Origin: Callorhinus ursinus
Lineage: Eukaryota; Chordata; Mammalia; Carnivora; Otariidae
Reading direction: 5' to 3'
Length of the DNA: 64,000 nt
NCBI RefSeq assembly: GCF_003265705.1
Contig: NW_020312817.1
Location: 50,505,589 to 50,569,588, forward strand
Part shown: positions 31,993 to 42,598 of the stretch, piece after piece
How the letters are laid out: every line of letters begins with the position of its first letter
How positions within the stretch are numbered: position 1 is the stretch's first letter
Program-made: the position numbers and the translations under genes
The notes under the pieces: generated by a model
Told to the model about the DNA's origin: nothing
What the model saw: the letters and a program-made list of their open reading frames with translations, nothing else
Database searches by the model: none

Positions 31993-32029
31993 CCTACTAC
32001 CCACCCAAGAAAAACAGGAAGAAATAAGG

Positions 32030-32078
32030 GCGGGAGGGAGGAAGGAAGGGAAGGGAGGGAGGGAGGAAGGAAGGAAAG
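32030..32078 (+). repeat. (GGAA)n/(GGGA)n purine tract
   Basis: Imperfect gggaggaaggaaggg units; consecutive GGAA cores. Confidence 0.9.
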
Positions 32079-32139
32079 AGAGAACCAAAAAATTCCACAA
32101 GCGAGACCTCCTCCACTGGGATAAGCCAATCTTAAAGGT

Positions 32140-32360
32140 GGAAATCAAATCCTACCCAAGTTCAAAACCCAAGTCCTCACGGCTAGCTGTGTGGCCTTGG
32201 ACAAGTTTCTTAATCTCTCTGCCTCTCAGTTTCTTCATCTGTAAAATGGGCATAGATAAAAATACCTCCTTCCCTCAAATTGTAAAGATCAAATGGTTTA
32301 ATACCTACAGAGCCCTAAGAACAGTGCCAGTGGTTAAGTGTAGGCTTTTACTATTCCGCT
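32140..32360 (+). mobile_element. MIR fragment, near complete
   Basis: Clear plus-strand MIR: 'gctagctgtgtggccttgga', 'caagtttcttaatctctctg', 'ctcagtttcttcatctgtaa', 'aatgggcatagataaaaata', 'agaacagtgcc'. Confidence 0.92.
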
Positions 32361-33079
32361 TTCCCTCTTGACTGCTCCCGCTATGGAGGTGGGGCCAGTG
32401 GGAAGTGCTTTAGAGGTCAATTGCCTGCAGAAATGAATGAAATCTGGGAGAGCCCATTTCCACCCTCTCCCCTTGGCGGGCAGTGAGCTGGAGCACTGGG
32501 GGTGAGGGGAGTTGGAATGTGGAGGGCTCTGATGGGGCTGATAAGCCACGACTCCCACTCCCTTGTGACTGTGCCCTGGGGCCTTGGCCGCTGCCCCCGA
32601 CTCCCCACTCCCACACACCCCCAGAGCCAGGCCTATCTGTGCCATCATGGGCCCCCAAGCCAGGCCCACCCGCCCCCTGACCTCGATGGGCGGGGTGGGA
32701 GACACACCCGCAGTGGATTCCAGAACAGCTCACCCTGCCCTCTCAAACACCCCCCCCGTGAAAGTGGGGCTCCCGCCTCTGCCTCGTCCGCACCTGGGCC
32801 CTGCTCCCCCGCAGCGGGTGTGGGGCTCTGGCCAGCCTCCCTCCTCCCCTCTCCAGCGCAGCTAAAGGCCCCGTGATGCACCCCTCTCCCTCCCCAAAGC
32901 CCTTTCTGTGACCCGCATTCCTACGCACACCCCAAGCCAGGCCTATCTCAGCCACCACTGGGCCGAGGCCAAATACCAGGGCATGGTGCTGTCTATTTAG
33001 AAACCTGAAAATGCATCCAGAAGTATTAAAAGTAACCTGAATGGCCGGGTTTCTTCTTTTGGAATTAGGTCAGTTGAGA
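32361..33079. promoter_or_regulatory. GC-rich repeat-free segment with an internal 310-base-offset direct repeat
   Basis: agccaggcctatct occurs at 32625-32638 and 32935-32948. The flanks are also similar ('cacacacccccag' versus 'cgcacacccca', and 'gccatcatgggcc' versus 'gccaccactgggcc'). Each copy holds a GATA-type core (AGATAGG on the minus strand). Further along are a CArG-like string (ccaaatacca) and a MEF2-like ctatttag (about 32970-33000). No splice-supported exon. The regulatory role is a guess. Confidence 0.4.
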
Positions 33080-33237
33080 CAAACAAAAGGGCAGAACAAA
33101 TACAGTATACAGTAAATTGATACTTTTGGGTATATAGTTTTATGAGTTTTGACAAATGCAGAGAGCCCTGTAACCACCACCAAAGCCAAGATATAGAACA
33201 CTCCCATCACCCTACAAAATTTCCTCCTGTCTCTTTT

Positions 33238-33450
33238 TTTTTTTTAAATCATATTATTTTTTTTTTATTTTGTTTATTTGAGAGAGAGAGAGAATGAGAG
33301 AGAGAGAGAGAGCATGAGAGGGAGGGTCAGAGGGAGGAGCAGACTCCCTACCGAGCAGGGATCCCGATATGGGACTCGATCCCGAGACTCCAGGATCATG
33401 ACCTGAGCTGAAGGCAGTCGCCCAACCGACTGAGCCACCCAGGTGCCCCC
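33238..33450 (-). mobile_element. Can-SINE, with TSD
   Basis: Minus-strand copy with a long T-rich start and (AG)n run, ending in gccacccaggtgccccc. TSD tcctgtctcttttt lies at about 33225-33238 and from 33452. First Can-SINE after the 12-kb free interval. Confidence 0.94.
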
Positions 33451-33958
33451 TTCCTGTCTCTTTTTAATCAGCTTCCCCTACACCCAACCCCTTAATAATC
33501 ACTCCTTTGTACTTCTTCCCTGAAGTTTTACCTTTTCCAGAAATGTTGTGTATTTAGAATGCTAGAGCATGCGCAGCCTTTGAAATCTGTGTTCTTGCAC
33601 TCAGCAGAATGCATGGGAGGTTCATTCATGTTGTTGCATGTGTTAACAGTTTTTTCCTTTTGACCATTAAGTCGAATTCTACCGCATGGGTGGACCACAG
33701 CTTGCATATCCCTTAGAGGTTGATAGATATTTGGACACTCTCTGGTTGGTGGCTATAATTTAAAAAGTTGCTATTTGGACATCTGTGTACAGGTTTTTGC
33801 AAAAGCATAAATTTTCACTTCTCTTGGGTAAATACCTAGGAGTGGGGTTGCTAGGTCATATGCAATTTATTTAAAAATAAAGACAGCAAATCTCCTTCCC
33901 AGTCTTCGGGCTCTCCGGGCAACCTCCCTTACCTTTTTCTTTGTGTTTTTCCGAAAGG

Positions 33959-33989
33959 GTGTGTGTGTGTGTGTGCGTGTGAGTGCATG

Positions 33990-34027
<38 letters not shown>
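33959..34027. repeat. (GT)n(GA)n compound microsatellite
   Basis: gtgtgtgtgtgtgtgcgtgt followed by about 36 bases of GA. Confidence 0.97.
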
Positions 34028-34028
<1 letters not shown>

Positions 34029-34330
34029 ATATAATCTTAAAAAAAAACACAAATGATCAGATAATACACATAATTTGCTTTTGCCTTTTTCGTTTAATGG
34101 ATCTTGAGGATTATACCCTCTTAATTCATATACTTCTGCCTCATTCTCTTCTGTAGCTACGTAGCGTTCCATACATGGATGTACCATACTTTTTTTTTAG
34201 CAAACACATATGGACTTCTGATTTTCTTGAAATTACCATGTTGTCATGAACATCCATGATTATGCTTCTTGTGCCAGTGTTGAGCGCAACTACAGGATAA
34301 CTCCCAGGTGGGGTTCTTAAAAGAATACTA

Positions 34331-34984
34331 TGCACCCCAATCACTGGTTGCTCCCTTCCTCCCCTCCTCCTTGACCCATAGCATTATGGCTTGTGCCCCC
34401 ACCCCACCAGGGAAATTGCTCTCCCCAAGGCCACCACTGGCCCTTCACCCCTCATCCTCCCAGATTCTCTAAGACGGGCAGTGTTCCTGACCCCCATCTT
34501 TCTGTTTGAAATATTCCTTTCCAGGGCTTCTGGTCTCTCTTGGTTCCCCACCTCTCCCATGGTCTCTTTCCTCTTTCCACTCCCCACCCCCACCCCGCCC
34601 TGCTGCAGTCATTCAGCAGGATCCACTTGGCTCTCTCCTGCCCCCCAACATCTTCAGCCGCACTTGCTTCCAGGTGGCTCCCACTTTACATCTGCGGTCC
34701 TGACCTCTGTTCTCAGTTGTCAAATCCTGCCCACACTGTGAAACCGACACCCCAAACCTAACATAGCATCTCACGACCCTCCAAAGCTTGTCCTCACCTG
34801 CCTGCCCTGGCTTTATTTATGGGTCTGCCATGCTGCTAGGAAACTGGGAGACCTTGTGTCCCCCTCTCATGCACAGACATACACGGTATCCTCTCACTCT
34901 TTTCTTCCATTAATTAGTCACCAAAAGTTGCCCTTCTCATCGTTCTTCCTCTTCTAAGCTCAAGATCAATCACGCCCCAGGTCT
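34331..34984. other. C-rich unassigned DNA
   Basis: No named repeat and no supportable gene. The composition creates proline- and serine-rich open frames on the plus strand. Confidence 0.35.
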
Positions 34985-35185
34985 GTGCTTCCCATAGCAA
35001 TGTGCCAGGCATTGTGCAAGAATTACCGATCCAGTGTACACCTCGCACAGCCTTATAAGAAAGATGCCATTAGCCTTTTAAAGCTCAGATTCAGTAACAC
35101 GTCTAGGAAGTGGTGGACCCAGGGTTTGGTCCCCAGCAGTCTAGAGTCTGTGCTTGTGACTGCACCACTATACCTCCTTACTCAC
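34985..35185 (-). mobile_element. MIR fragment
   Basis: Minus-strand MIR: 'agcaatgtgccaggcattgt', 'cctcgcacagccttataaga', 'aaagctcagattcagtaaca', 'acccagggtttggtcc', 'ctgcaccactatacctcc'. Confidence 0.85.
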
Positions 35186-35189
35186 TGAG

Positions 35190-35700
35190 ATTGTCTTATT
35201 ATAGATCATCTGGCCCCCAGACCTTACCAAATCCAACTGTCACTCAGCTCACAGACTGATCTTCCTAAAATATTGCTCTAATTACACCACAGCTCTGATC
35301 GAACAAATGACTTCATTGCCTCTACATAGAGCCTGATGCCAGGCTTGCCATTCAAGGCCCTCCACACACTGGGCCCAACGTGCCCATCCCCTCCCCACCC
35401 CATGTGCACGCAAACCTCCAGCTGTTCTGGTGTGTCTTCTCATTCCCACATGTCCGTCTTGGCTCACACATTCCCTTGCTGGGGGTGCCATCGCCCCTTA
35501 TCTCAACCATGGCTCATCTATCCCGTCCTCTATGGCTTAGGTAAATGCCACCTCCTCCAAAGTCCTCCACATCGCAGAGAAAATACTACCTTAAAAAGGG
35601 AATACCCTCAACGCTTGCCCCAAAACTTCTTCCCTCCTCTTTAGCATGAATTTCAGCCTCTGCTCTCACTCCGGCTAGTCCTGTCTTCCCAGAGACCTCA
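35190..35700 (+). mobile_element. L2 LINE 3' region
   Basis: 'acagctctgatcgaacaaat', 'ttgccattcaaggccctcca', 'cacactgggcccaacgtgcc', 'aggtaaatgccacctcctcc' follow L2. Confidence 0.8.
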
Positions 35701-35959
35701 TTGTAGAAACTATGCTCGACTGAAACCAGTTTGGCCAAAATCAAGCTGAACAGAATAACTATTTTATTAAAAAAAAAAAAAAGAATAGTCCAGAATTCAC
35801 TTAAAATTCAATTTCTTTGTGTTTGCGTAATGAATAGGTTTATATTGTTAAACATTCTAAGGATAAAAAGGATACAAAGTAAACCCCCCCTCCACTTCCC
35901 ATCTCCCAGCCACCCAGTTCTTGTCCTCACCGGAAACGAACACTATTAGTGTCTTCTGT
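35701..35959. other. No feature recognised
   Basis: AT-rich spacer with a poly-A tract at about 35769-35783, possibly a worn retrotransposon end. Confidence 0.35.
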
Positions 35960-37060
35960 ATTTTTTTCAGATCTATTTTGTGGTGGGACTTTCTTCTCCC
36001 TTGAGTGTGGGTTGGACTTTGGGACTTGCTTGTGGTGTTGGGTAGACTTCCAGGACTAGGGCATAAATGGCATTGCAGGCCACCCCCCCCCCCCCCGCTC
36101 TCATGGTGCAATCGAGCTGCCACGTCACAAAGACACTCAAGTAGCCCTCTGGAGAGACAAGGAACTGAGGCCTCCTACCAGGAGCCACGCGAGGGAGCCA
36201 TCCTGGAAGCAGAGCCTCCAGGCTCAGACCAGCCTTCAGATAAATCACAGTGCCCACTGACATTTGACTGCAACCTCGTGAGTTACCAGGAGCCAAAACC
36301 TCCCCCACTGAGCTCTTCTCAAATTCTGGCCTAAAGAAATTGTGAGATAACACAGTTGATGCTTGTTTTCCCAGCAGTTAGGTTCCATGAAGTCACCAAG
36401 AACACTGACTTCTCAAATAGTGAAACTTTTACTCCCAGGGGACATACACAGTTAGGTTCTTGCTAGCCTCTGGGCACATTTTTAACTGATCAGTACATAA
36501 CCTTGTTTTATGTGTAAGAACACCATATTTAATATACATTAATATACATTGTTGATTTGTTAACATTGAATTCATGGCCAACGGCACTATAACTTATGTC
36601 TGAACGAAGGTTATCTAACATATATTTTCTCTATAAGCTTTCCTATGCTGAAGACCATTAGGTGGCACTTAAGCACTGCACTTGGGGGCTATTTTGTTGG
36701 AAATCAATAAAGAGTACAAAAATGTGATAAAAATGGCACTAAACAGACTGTGACAGGATACCTGTTTACAGTATGAGAGCTGAAACAAGAAGGGGGAGGA
36801 GCGTCACCTTGTTCAGTCTCAGCTGGGAACGTGAGTATAGGGCAACTTAAATTTCTCCTTGCTCTGCACCTATCTGCAAATGACCACAAAAGCATTTGAA
36901 GTATTGATTTTGGGCTTATAAATTAATTTTAGCAAGTGGGTAAGTTCACAAATACAGAATACATGAATAATGAGGATTAACTGTAAATATCTGTTGTTTT
37001 AGGCCACTAAGAACTGGGGTAATTTGCTCCACAGCAGGAGATATATAAAACACCCTAATA
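35960..37060 (+). mobile_element. MLT1C-like LTR (ERVL-MaLR), split by a DNA transposon
   Basis: Left part 35960-36352: 'aactgaggcctcctaccagg', 'tcagaccagccttcagataa', 'gactgcaacctcgtgagtta', 'agaaattgtgagataa'. Right part from 36984: 'atctgttgttttaggccact', 'ggggtaatttgctccacagc'. Joining the two coordinates restores the normal order of landmarks, so 36353-36983 is an insertion. It contains a C-run at about 36083-36097. Confidence 0.85.
36353..36983. mobile_element. Tigger-like (TcMar) non-autonomous DNA transposon
   Basis: Ends are inverted repeats: the left end cagttgatgcttg and the right end ...aatgaggattaactg (reverse complement cagttaatcctcatt). The right flank is TA, as expected for TcMar targets; the left TA is eroded. 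Inner landmarks are 'cataaccttgttttatgtgt' and 'ttaacattgaattcatggcc'. Length is 631 bases and no transposase frame is present. Confidence 0.8.
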
Positions 37061-38880
37061 CGCATGCTATGATCCGAGTTCTTGCAGAATGATGATATGT
37101 GCATAGAAAAGGATTTGGGACCAAAAATACCAGTATAAGTGACTTTGGGTGAGTGGAATTATGGGTGTTTTTTAAGAGCCTTTATTTGGTGGTATATTCT
37201 GATTTCTCCTGAAATAAGTATGTATTACTTTATGATAAGAAAACACAACAAAACATTTAAAATTATGTTGTTAAAGGTTGTGTTTGTTCCAATTAGTTGC
37301 CTATTATTGGACAATTATTTTGCAATAAATCCCATATTGTTAGACATTTATATGACATAACCAATCCTTTTTTTGATTATTTAAGTGATTCCATCCCATC
37401 TCAAACCAGATTACTTTTGCTCAAATTGTTTGGGGCCACCTGTTATCTTTCCTATTCTATCCCTCCCTGTTGTGCTTTATCTTCAACCTCTACTCCTTGA
37501 GTCCTTCCCAAACCTTGCTCTGGTTTTCCCATTAAAACAAACAACCCTCTTCTTTCCCCAACAATGCCTACATTTATAGCTTCCCTTTCCTCACCCCCAA
37601 ACTCTTGGTCCACTGTAGTACACCTTCTGCTGGCGTCCGTTCAGCAAAAGTGTTGCCCATCTCCTGTGGCTAAGTCTAGTAGACACTTCTTGGGTCCTTT
37701 ATTGCCCTAGGACTTCCTGCTGGTGCCCCTTCCCTCTCTCTTCTGGGTTTCCACACACTTCCTCCCCTTCTCCCCGTCTGCCTGCTCCTCTGTGGCCCCT
37801 TCAGAGCCAGTGCTCCCGGGGCTTCTCTCTCCTTGGTCCTCTTCTCTCCTCACTCGACACCCCCTCCCTGAGGCGCTCACGCACCCCTCGGCTGCAGTTA
37901 CCCCTGTATGTTGAGGGCTCCCACCAGGTCTCCTCAGCTGTCTGAGGCTGAGCCTGAGCTCCCACACGCGTGTCAGCTCCCTTCCGGGCCTCTCACTTGG
38001 ATGCCGCATTCGCTCCCCCCGGCTTGTCCACGCAAGGCCCATCATCTCCCTCCCCTAGTCCCTTCAGTCTCTTCTTCCCTGTCCCCACTTCAGTTTCTCA
38101 CATGAAGAACTTGGGAGTTACTTCCCTCTCTTCCTCAGACTCTGCAAAGTGCTGGACACTCGGGAGCATTCAGTTCATGTTAATTTAATGACTTTAACCA
38201 ACCACCGTGCCCGGTTGATCCCACTTTCTGAACGATACTCAAACTGTTGGCCTCCCTCCACCAGCTTCTGTTATCTGTTATTTCTGTTTCTCCATTACTC
38301 TGTGGGACCTCGGAGGCGGTAGAGCTGTGAACCCAGGACACCTTAACAACATGCTAGGGAGCCTGAAGTCCAGCCTGCTCTCAAACTGGCACAGGGTTTC
38401 CCCTCTCAGAGCCGCAGCCCCACCCTCCTCCATCCAGGGGGAAGGGGTGCCTTTGAAGCTGCATATCCTCAGGGCTGCATCGGAAGGGGCACTTCTTTGT
38501 AAACACTGAAAAGCAAGATGAGATCCATCCCTGTCCGGTGTCTGGTCCAGCAGGATGCACGTCTACCTTACATTGGCTCGGGACAGCTGAGCCCAAGAGA
38601 AGAGGGGCTCCTGCCTTCCTGAGATCCCATCCTGGCTGTGAACCCGGACAGGAGGGAAGAGTAGTGGAGGGAAAGGGGTGGAGGGCTGTGTGGAAATATG
38701 GGGGCAACGAGGATGGCCAGCGTCTGGGAGAGGAGGGGATGACTAATATCTTCGCTGCTCGCCGACCTCCCCAAAGGGCAGCCTTGCTGATTGGGGCAAA
38801 TCTACCTTATCCCGCCGAAACACTAGAGTCCAAGAAGCCCTGTTCAGGCCAGCCACTCTGGGAGAGCAGCCGCTAGAAGG
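37061..38880. other. No firm feature
   Basis: The interval 37100-37560 is AT-rich and may be antisense L1. The interval 37600-38880 is GC-richer with L2-like hints (ttctcacatgaagaacttgg). Open frames of up to 112 codons occur on both strands without splice support. Confidence 0.35.
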
Positions 38881-38897
38881 GCTTGTAGTTCTGAAAA

Positions 38898-38916
38898 TTA
38901 CCGGCAGGGGGCGCGC
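38898..38916 (+). promoter_or_regulatory. CTCF-like motif 3 (strong)
   Basis: ttaccggcagggggcgcgc is a strong forward-orientation match (ACCGGCAGGGGGCGC). A short GC-rich patch follows (gctccgtgcggggcgggg). Confidence 0.75.
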
Positions 38917-38989
38917 TCAGCTCGGCTCTGCTCCGTGCGGGGCGGGGAGTGTGAAGTAAGCTCTGAGGGGAAGGTTCGCAGAAGCTACA

Positions 38990-39607
38990 GAATGTGGGGA
39001 GCAAGTATGAGGGAGAAATGAGCTGACTTCCACGCTTCTCTCACGTATGACATCCCAAACTCAGGAATACAGGAGAGGAGAGGTGCGGTGGTAGTCAGGG
39101 AAAGCGAGTGGAGTTTGAACCTGTGGATTGTGAGGTCGGAGGGACATCCTGCGGGAGATGTGTACTGACTGGGCAACTAGTATACAGTTCTGGAGCTATG
39201 GGGAAGATTGGGGTTAAATACGCAGATCTGGGGTCACATCGCAATGGTGCAAATGCCTGAAGTAGCTGAGATTGTCCAGAGAGCACGAGCAAGAGGCAGA
39301 CCAAAGGCAGAGGTCTGGGGAGCGTCAGGGTTTTTTAAGGGGCTGGGAAAAGAGAGAGTGGACATATTCAGAGAGATTGTAGAATAACCAAGGGACAGTG
39401 TGGTGGATGCAAGGGATGGGGGAATTTTAAAGTGTAGGAGTGTCCCTGTTGCCAACCCTCTAAAGAAGAGACTTTGCCAGCCTGGTCCCAGGATCTTTGT
39501 GATGTATGGTCCAGAGAGTGGGAAAAGAGAGACAAAACCAAGAGGCTGGGGGGATGGTGGGGCCCTTAGCTAGAGAGGTGCTAATAAGTACTTAATAGAA
39601 ACAACAC
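38990..39607 (+). mobile_element. Possible ancient interspersed repeat
   Basis: Purine-rich DNA with 'gagatgtgtactgactgggc', 'acgcagatctggggtcacat' and 'agagcacgagcaagaggcag' suggests the same old family suspected near 18040 and 46145. Confidence 0.35.
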
Positions 39608-39813
39608 AAGGTGGCGCCTGGGCGGCTCAGTCGTTAAGCGTCTGCCTTCGGCTCAGGTCACGGTCCCAGGGTGTTGGGATTGAGCCCTGCATCGGGCTCC
39701 CTGCTCCGCGGGAAGCCTGCTTCTCCCTCTCCCACTCCCCCTGCTTGTGTTCCCTCTCTCGCTGTGTCTCTCTCTGTCAAATAAATAAACAAAATCTTAA
39801 AAAAAGAAAAGAA

Positions 39814-39857
<44 letters not shown>

Positions 39858-39858
39858 A
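39608..39858 (+). mobile_element. Can-SINE with (AAAG)n-expanded tail and TSD
   Basis: Full head and body. The A-rich tail has grown into AAAG units (39805-39858). A 9-base TSD, aaacaacac, lies at 39599-39607 and 39859-39867 and encloses the microsatellite. Confidence 0.95.
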
Positions 39859-39869
39859 AAACAACACCT

Positions 39870-40398
39870 TAAAAAAAACAAAAACAACCCAAACTTCCTT
39901 AACAAAAGGAAACTCCCAGAAATCAACAGCAAACTTAATGGTAAAATGTTGAAGGCAGTCCTATAAAATATAAGACCAAGACAAAAATGTCCTTTATTGC
40001 CGCCATTTTACAGCATTGTTGTGCTACTTTGACAAGAAGACAAAAAGAAAGTGTAATTTTTGGAAAGGAAGAAACCAGAATATCATTATTTGCAGTTGTT
40101 GTTATTATGTCGCTAGAAAAGAGATGTCCCTGAAAAACTGTTATAACAAGAGAATTAAGTGGCTAATGTAAAATCAACATACAAAAATCAACAGTTCTCC
40201 CACATACCAGTAGTAAGTGATTAAAAACATAAACGTCAATCAAAATATGCTATTTCCAATAGCAACTAGAAACTATAAAATACAGTACTTTTACACTTAA
40301 AATAGTTAAAATGGTATTTTATGTTGTGTATATTTTATACAATAAAAAATAAGAAATACTATAGGATTTAAATTAATTTTTTAAAAAGCGCACCACCC
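39870..40398 (+). mobile_element. L1M ORF2 RT fragment, decayed
   Basis: 'aacttaatggtaaaatgttg', 'tatcattatttgcagttgtt' (eroded RT-core region), 'aaaatcaacatacaaaaatc' and 'tttccaatagcaactagaaa' follow L1M ORF2. Confidence 0.75.
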
Positions 40399-40599
40399 TG
40401 GGGCGCCTGGGTGGCTCAGTTGGTTAAGCGACTGCCTTCGGCTCAGGTCATGATCCTGGAGTCCCGGGATGGAGTCCCGCATCGGGCTCCCTGCTCAGCA
40501 GGGAGTCGGCTTCTCCCTCTGACCCTCTTCCCTCTCGTGCTCTCTATCGCTCATTCTCTCTCTCTCTCTCTCTCAAATAAATAAATAAAATCTTAAAAA
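40399..40599 (+). mobile_element. Can-SINE, with TSD
   Basis: Full copy of the 'cctggagtcccgggat' subtype. A 16-base TSD, aaaaagcgcaccaccc, lies at 40383-40398 and recurs at 40600-40615 with one change. Confidence 0.97.
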
Positions 40600-41115
40600 A
40601 AAAAGTGCACCACCCATATGAAGACAACTCTTAAGCAATGCTTAAAAGAAGAAAAGAAGAAAAGCAAAATAAATGAAGAGACACCCCATGTTCCCAGATG
40701 CTGTTAATTGTTCGGTATTTTAAGTCTGTTTTTACACCCCATGAACTAGGCATTACTAGAATTATTTTATACAGGCCCCATTACCTACATGTTTACCAAT
40801 TCCTCTGTTCACCTTTCCTTCTTGAGTCTCTGGCTTTCCTTCTAGGATTATTTTCCTTCTTCCTGAAAGAACATTCTTTAGCAGTCCCACAGTACAGATT
40901 TACTAGTGCTAAACTCAGTTTTTGTTATATTCACCTAGTTCTTCAAAGGTAGTTTTGCTGAATATATAATTCTATCGTGACCGTTATTTCCTCTTAATCC
41001 TTTAGTATATTGTTTTGCTATCTTCTCTATTCCACTCTCGCTGTTGACAAAACTTTGTCAGCTTAATTGTTGTTTATTTGTAGGTGATATGACTTTCCTT
41101 TCTGATGGCCTTTAA

Positions 41116-42598
41116 AAAGTTTTTTTTTTTTATGGAGAATTTCAAACGTACCCCAAAGTAGAGAAAAGAGTTTAATGAACTTCCACATTCCCAGCACCTG
41201 GCATCAACAGTTAACAATATTTTGTCAACAGTGTTTCCTCTAGTCTACCTCCCCTTCCCTGGGGCATTTTTTGTTTTTGTTTTTGCTGGAGCCTTTAAAG
41301 CAAATTCCATGTCTTTAAAAAAAATAAAAATAAAAAAAATAGGGCGCCTGGGTGGCTCAGCTGGTTAAAGCAAATTCCACGGGTGCCTGGCTGGCTCAGC
41401 TGGTAGAACATGTTACTCTTGATTTCAGGGTTGTGAGTTCAAGCACCACGTTGGGTGTAGAGATTACTTAAAAAAGTTAAAAAAAGAAAGCAAATTCCAG
41501 ATATATATACAGATCATATTGTGTCATTGATAGCTAAGGACCTTTTGCTTTATTTCTGTGTTAATCTCTTAATATCATCTAATTCCTCACGGGGGGCATG
41601 TTCAAATTTCTCTGATGGTTCCAGAAAGGTCTTTTTACAGTTGGTTTGTTTGACTCAGCATCCAAACAAAATCCACACTGTGCATTTGGTTGGTATGTCT
41701 GCTAAGTCTCTTTTCATTGATCACAGCCCCACTCCACCTCCTTTTTTGTGCCGTTCATTTGCTGATAAAAATAGGCCACTTGTGTTCTGGAATATCCCAA
41801 GAGTCAGGATTTATCTGATTGTTTCCTCATGATGTCATCTCACTTGTTCCTCTAGCTCCTGTATTTCCCATAAATTGGTAGTTCTATCTAGATCCTTGAT
41901 TAGATTTAGGTTAAATTATTTTGGCAAAATGCTGTTATAGCTGGCACTCCTATTGCATTATGCTAAGAGGCACATGTGTTTGGGTTATTGCGCTTTGATG
42001 TTAAATGCATCCATTACTGAATTAGAGGGTGTGAAATTGTGATTTCCTTCTAATTCTATCATTCCTCCTCCATTTACTAGATGGAATTAACCTGTTAGAA
42101 ACTTTTCATCAACTGCTTGATTGAAATGCAGTTGATGTATCAAGGTAATTAATGAGGGGGTGTGTGTGAGATTATCAAATTATGGAAGTTTGTATATTAC
42201 ATGTGCTTAATATGCAGTCATTATTATTTATTATTATTTTTGATGCTGAGATTATCCCATCTTTAGCCAGTATTCCTTCAGGTCGGCTCCTGTGTCCTTT
42301 TAACATTACTCTGCTAGTCATTGACAACTTTATTACTTTATAAGTTAGTGAAATCTCCCAGGTTCATCTTGTATATTTCCTGTCCTAGAACCGGCATCAG
42401 CCATTTCTCCAGGGAGCCCTCGTTCCTTTTAGTGAGAAATGGTATTTAAAGAGCAAACTTTGGTTGTTGAGGGTACTTATTGCTACTGGGTTGTCATTTC
42501 TACAGAGAACAGAGCTAGAAAATACCTATTACACCTATTATTTAGAAAGAAAAGTAAGCCATGAGTTCATATTGATGTTTCCAATTTAATTTTAAGAT
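41116..42598 (-). mobile_element. L1M 3'UTR, antisense, inserted in an older L1
   Basis: Opens with a poly-T (41120-41132, the reversed poly-A). It continues with 'gtctttttacagttggtttg', 'tcctctagctcctgtatttc', 'ggttaaattattttggcaaa', 'tcaggtcggctcctgtgtcc', 'cagccatttctccagggagc' and 'ttttagtgagaaatggtatt'. Possible short TSD ttaaaaag/ttaaaaga. Confidence 0.85.
41297..41503 (+). mobile_element. Old Can-SINE plus a 26-base SINE head, with three copies of the target
   Basis: aaagcaaattcca occurs near 41297, 41367 and 41489. Between copies 1 and 2 lie an A-rich stretch and a lone SINE head (gggcgcctgggtggctcagc). Between copies 2 and 3 lies a complete, archaic SINE with a full tRNA-like structure (ggctcagctggtagaacatg ... 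ggttgtgagttcaagcacca). Confidence 0.85.

Larger units (their letters stand above)
33080..34330 (-). mobile_element. L1M fragments, antisense, with SINE and microsatellite insertions
   Basis: Antisense L1M: 'tatatagttttatgagtttt', 'tgttgcatgtgttaacagtt', 'cacttctcttgggtaaatac', 'ctaggagtggggttgctagg', then 'tagcgttccatacatggatg' and 'catgttgtcatgaacatcc'. Probably two adjacent antisense pieces, with a junction near the GT/GA repeat. Confidence 0.75.

Noticed and set aside
36655..36668. ccattaggtggcac, a CTCF-like match.
   Set aside because: Weaker than the three listed motifs and located inside the Tigger-like transposon.
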